A DNA stretch of 64,000 nt, taken from NCBI RefSeq assembly GCF_007679045.1, contig NZ_VEFS01000002.1:434001-498000 (forward strand). The letters run 5' to 3'. Shown here piece after piece: positions 62,409 through 64,000 of this stretch (the stretch's first letter is position 1; every line of letters starts with the position of its first letter). The DNA comes from Microbacterium sp. BH-3-3-3 (lineage in GTDB: Bacteria > Actinomycetota > Actinomycetes > Actinomycetales > Microbacteriaceae). Below the pieces are notes generated by a model. The model did not search any database. It saw nothing but the letters and a program-made list of their open reading frames with translations, and was not told where the DNA came from. A program made the position numbers and the translations under genes.

Positions 62409-63587
62409 ATGTCCGTCGTGATCGAGCCGTCGTCCCGGACCGCCGGTCCGGCGCCCTTCCCGTGGGACGCCGTGTGGGGGCAAGACGAAGCGGTCGCGAG
62501 CTTGCGCACCGCGGCATCCGACCCCTCCGCCCTCGCCCACGCGTGGCTCATCACCGGTCCGCCCGGGTCGGGTCGCTCGACCCTCGCCTACGCCTTCGCC
62601 GCCGCGCTGATCGCCGACCCCGGCGACGAGCAGGCCCAGCGGCAGGTGCTCGCGCGCACCCATCCCGACCTCACCGCGCTGCGCACCGAGCAGGTCGTGA
62701 TCCGCATCGACGAGGCCCGCCGTCTCGTCGAGCGCGCCTCGTTCGCCCCCTCGCTCGGGCGACACCGCGTGATCGTCGTCGAAGACGCCGACCGCATGTC
62801 GGAGCGCACCTCGAACGTGCTGTTGAAGGCGCTCGAAGAGCCGCCCGAGAAGACCGTCTGGGTGCTGTGCGCACCCAGCGACGCCGACCTGCTGCCGACC
62901 ATCCGCTCGCGCGTCCGCGTACTGCGACTGGCCGAGCCCAGCGTCGCCGACGTCGCGGCGCTCATCGTCGAACGCACCGGAGTGACCCCCGAGGTCGCAG
63001 AGGAGTCCGCCCGGCACGCGCAACGCCACATCGGCATGGCGCAGCGCCTGGCCACCGACGACGACGCCCGCGCCCGGCGGGCCGAGACGCTCGCTGCGGT
63101 GCTCGCGGTGCGGGGCATCGGCGACGCCGTCGACGTGGCGAGCCGCATCGTGCGACTGGCGACCGACGACGCCAACGCGCTCACCGCGACCCGCGACGAA
63201 GAAGAGCGTCGCTCTCTGCTGCGCATGCTCGGAGTGGCCGAGGGGGTCGCCGTGCCGCCCTCGGTGCGCGGGCAGGTCAACGCGCTCGAAGACGACCAGA
63301 AGCGTCGCGCCACGCGCAGCCTGCGCGACGGGATCGACCGCGTGCTCACCGACCTGCAGTCGTTGTTCCGCGACGTGGTGATGATCCAGTACGGCCGCGA
63401 GGGCGACCTCGTCAACAGCGAGCGCATCGACGCGCTCCGCGCCCTCGCGAGCGAGTGGTCGCCCGCCCGCACCCTCGGCGTGCTCGACCGCATCTCGGTC
63501 ACTCGCCGCAACCTCGAGCAGAACGCCGCCCCGGTGCTGGCGTTGGAGAGTCTGATGATCACCGTCGCCAACGGATCGACCCCGTGA
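62409..63587 (+). CDS. holB: DNA polymerase III delta' subunit
   Basis: 392 residues. It begins PAPFPWDAVWGQDEAVASLR, then ITGPPGSGRSTLAYAFA, in which Arg replaces the Walker A lysine, consistent with a delta' subunit that does not hydrolyse ATP. IRIDEARRLVERASFAPSLG and VIVVEDADRMSERTSNVLL with ALEEPPEKTVWVL follow. ATG 62409 lies exactly 6 nt after TAGGCT (62397-62402) without a Shine-Dalgarno, so the transcript is probably leaderless. The order topA-tmk-holB is common in actinobacteria. Confidence 0.94.
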   Translation: MSVVIEPSSRTAGPAPFPWDAVWGQDEAVASLRTAASDPSALAHAWLITGPPGSGRSTLAYAFAAALIADPGDEQAQRQVLARTHPDLTALRTEQVVIRIDEARRLVERASFAPSLGRHRVIVVEDADRMSERTSNVLLKALEEPPEKTVWVLCAPSDADLLPTIRSRVRVLRLAEPSVADVAALIVERTGVTPEVAEESARHAQRHIGMAQRLATDDDARARRAETLAAVLAVRGIGDAVDVASRIVRLATDDANALTATRDEEERRSLLRMLGVAEGVAVPPSVRGQVNALEDDQKRRATRSLRDGIDRVLTDLQSLFRDVVMIQYGREGDLVNSERIDALRALASEWSPARTLGVLDRISVTRRNLEQNAAPVLALESLMITVANGSTP

Positions 63588-64000
63588 GCCTGCGCAGGCG
63601 CATCACCGCTGCCGCGGCGGGTCTCGCCGGCCTCGCCCTCGTTCTGAGCGGGTGCCTCTACGCGCAGATCCCGCCCACGGCCCCCGTCGACGGTCCGTCG
63701 CTCACGCCTCAGACCGAGGGCATCGACTCCTCGCTGCTGCCGTACTACGGTCAGACGCTCGATTGGCAGCCCTGCGGATCCGCCGGCTTCGACTGCACGA
63801 GCGTCACGGCGCCGCGCGACTACGCCGACCCCTCGGCGGGCGAGCTGCAGCTGGCCGTCATCCGCCACCGCGCGACGTCGGGTCAACCTCTCGGGTCGCT
63901 CTTGACGAACCCGGGTGGCCCGGGCGTGAGCGGCGTCGACACCGTGCGCGACTCCCTCTCGCTCGTGGCAGACGAGACGCTGACGCGCGACTACGACGTC
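63584..64000 (+). CDS. Alpha/beta hydrolase lipoprotein (TAP/SlpE-like peptidase), N-terminal part
   Basis: 139 codons are visible from GTG 63584 (GTGA overlap with holB); the gene continues past the window. A lipoprotein signal with lipobox LVLSGC (Cys22) is followed by LDWQPCGSAGFDCTSVTAPRD and LLTNPGGPGVSGVD, the HGGPG-type oxyanion loop (as NPGGPG) of tripeptidyl-aminopeptidase-like hydrolases. It is probably a membrane-anchored exopeptidase; the nucleophile serine lies outside the window. Confidence 0.85.
   Translation, partial: MSLRRRITAAAAGLAGLALVLSGCLYAQIPPTAPVDGPSLTPQTEGIDSSLLPYYGQTLDWQPCGSAGFDCTSVTAPRDYADPSAGELQLAVIRHRATSGQPLGSLLTNPGGPGVSGVDTVRDSLSLVADETLTRDYDV

Overview
The window is about 70% GC, uses GTG starts and tight ATGA/GTGA overlaps, and carries a gene set typical of an actinobacterium of the Microbacteriaceae, most likely Microbacterium. 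Supporting signs are the ThrE/LysC/Asd lysine-threonine genes, a short actinobacterial SRP RNA, a 6C small RNA, sortase-E-type LAxTG proteins, and the acs - 6C RNA - tad pilus - topA - tmk - holB order. That order resembles the Mycobacterium Rv3644c-Rv3683 neighbourhood, although this assignment is from memory and was not searched.

Layout. 1-3154 (minus): MoxR ATPase, DUF58 protein and a transglutaminase-type membrane protein, as one overlapping operon. 3312-5956: ROK sugar kinase, SRP RNA, NudK-like Nudix hydrolase and a DeoR regulator. 6015-12820: acetate switch pta-ackA, then beta-phosphoglucomutase and a GH65 disaccharide phosphorylase. 13028-16680: dnaX-recR. 16717-19586: ThrE exporter divergent from lysC. 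19617-22731: a minus-strand operon of nitrilase-like hydrolase, APC permease and FCD regulator behind its own palindromic operator. 22839-28907: asd, mqo, tdk, galE, an FCD regulator and a siderophore-interacting protein. 28977-35694: a HAD phosphatase and a surface module (S1 protease with LAVTG, membrane-anchored glycosidase, tRNA-Pro, thioester adhesin with LAATG). 35809-41105: metallophosphoesterase, PonA-type PBP, DUF4177, RidA and PAP2 phosphatase. 41179-44504: a small locus of YbaB-fold proteins and ESX/WXG100-type secretion substrates without secretion machinery. 44624-46893: acs and the 6C RNA. 47025-58704: a Tad/Flp pilus locus. 58773-64000: topA, tmk, holB and the start of a lipoprotein hydrolase.

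The most interesting structure is an integrative element of about 8.78 kb (49116-57895) that has split the Flp pilin gene of the Tad locus in two. The left piece encodes pilin residues 1-44 and the right piece encodes the remaining 33. Joining them at the shared TGGC restores a 77-residue pilin with the expected motif. The element starts with a serine recombinase and has a 9-bp iteron array and a consensus promoter in front of a seven-gene, fully overlapping operon that contains a RecA-fold replication ATPase. It carries several unassigned cargo genes, among them a HEPN-like protein and two 2-TM membrane proteins. I see no phage structural gene, relaxase or FtsK/TraB transfer gene. It therefore looks like a replicating integrative element or phage satellite that may act as a switch for pilus production.

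Other points of note: several genes have a -10 hexamer exactly 6 nt before the start codon (leaderless transcripts); a dispersed palindromic repeat lies in frame inside both ackA and dnaX; and clear palindromic operators sit at mqo and the nitrilase operon.
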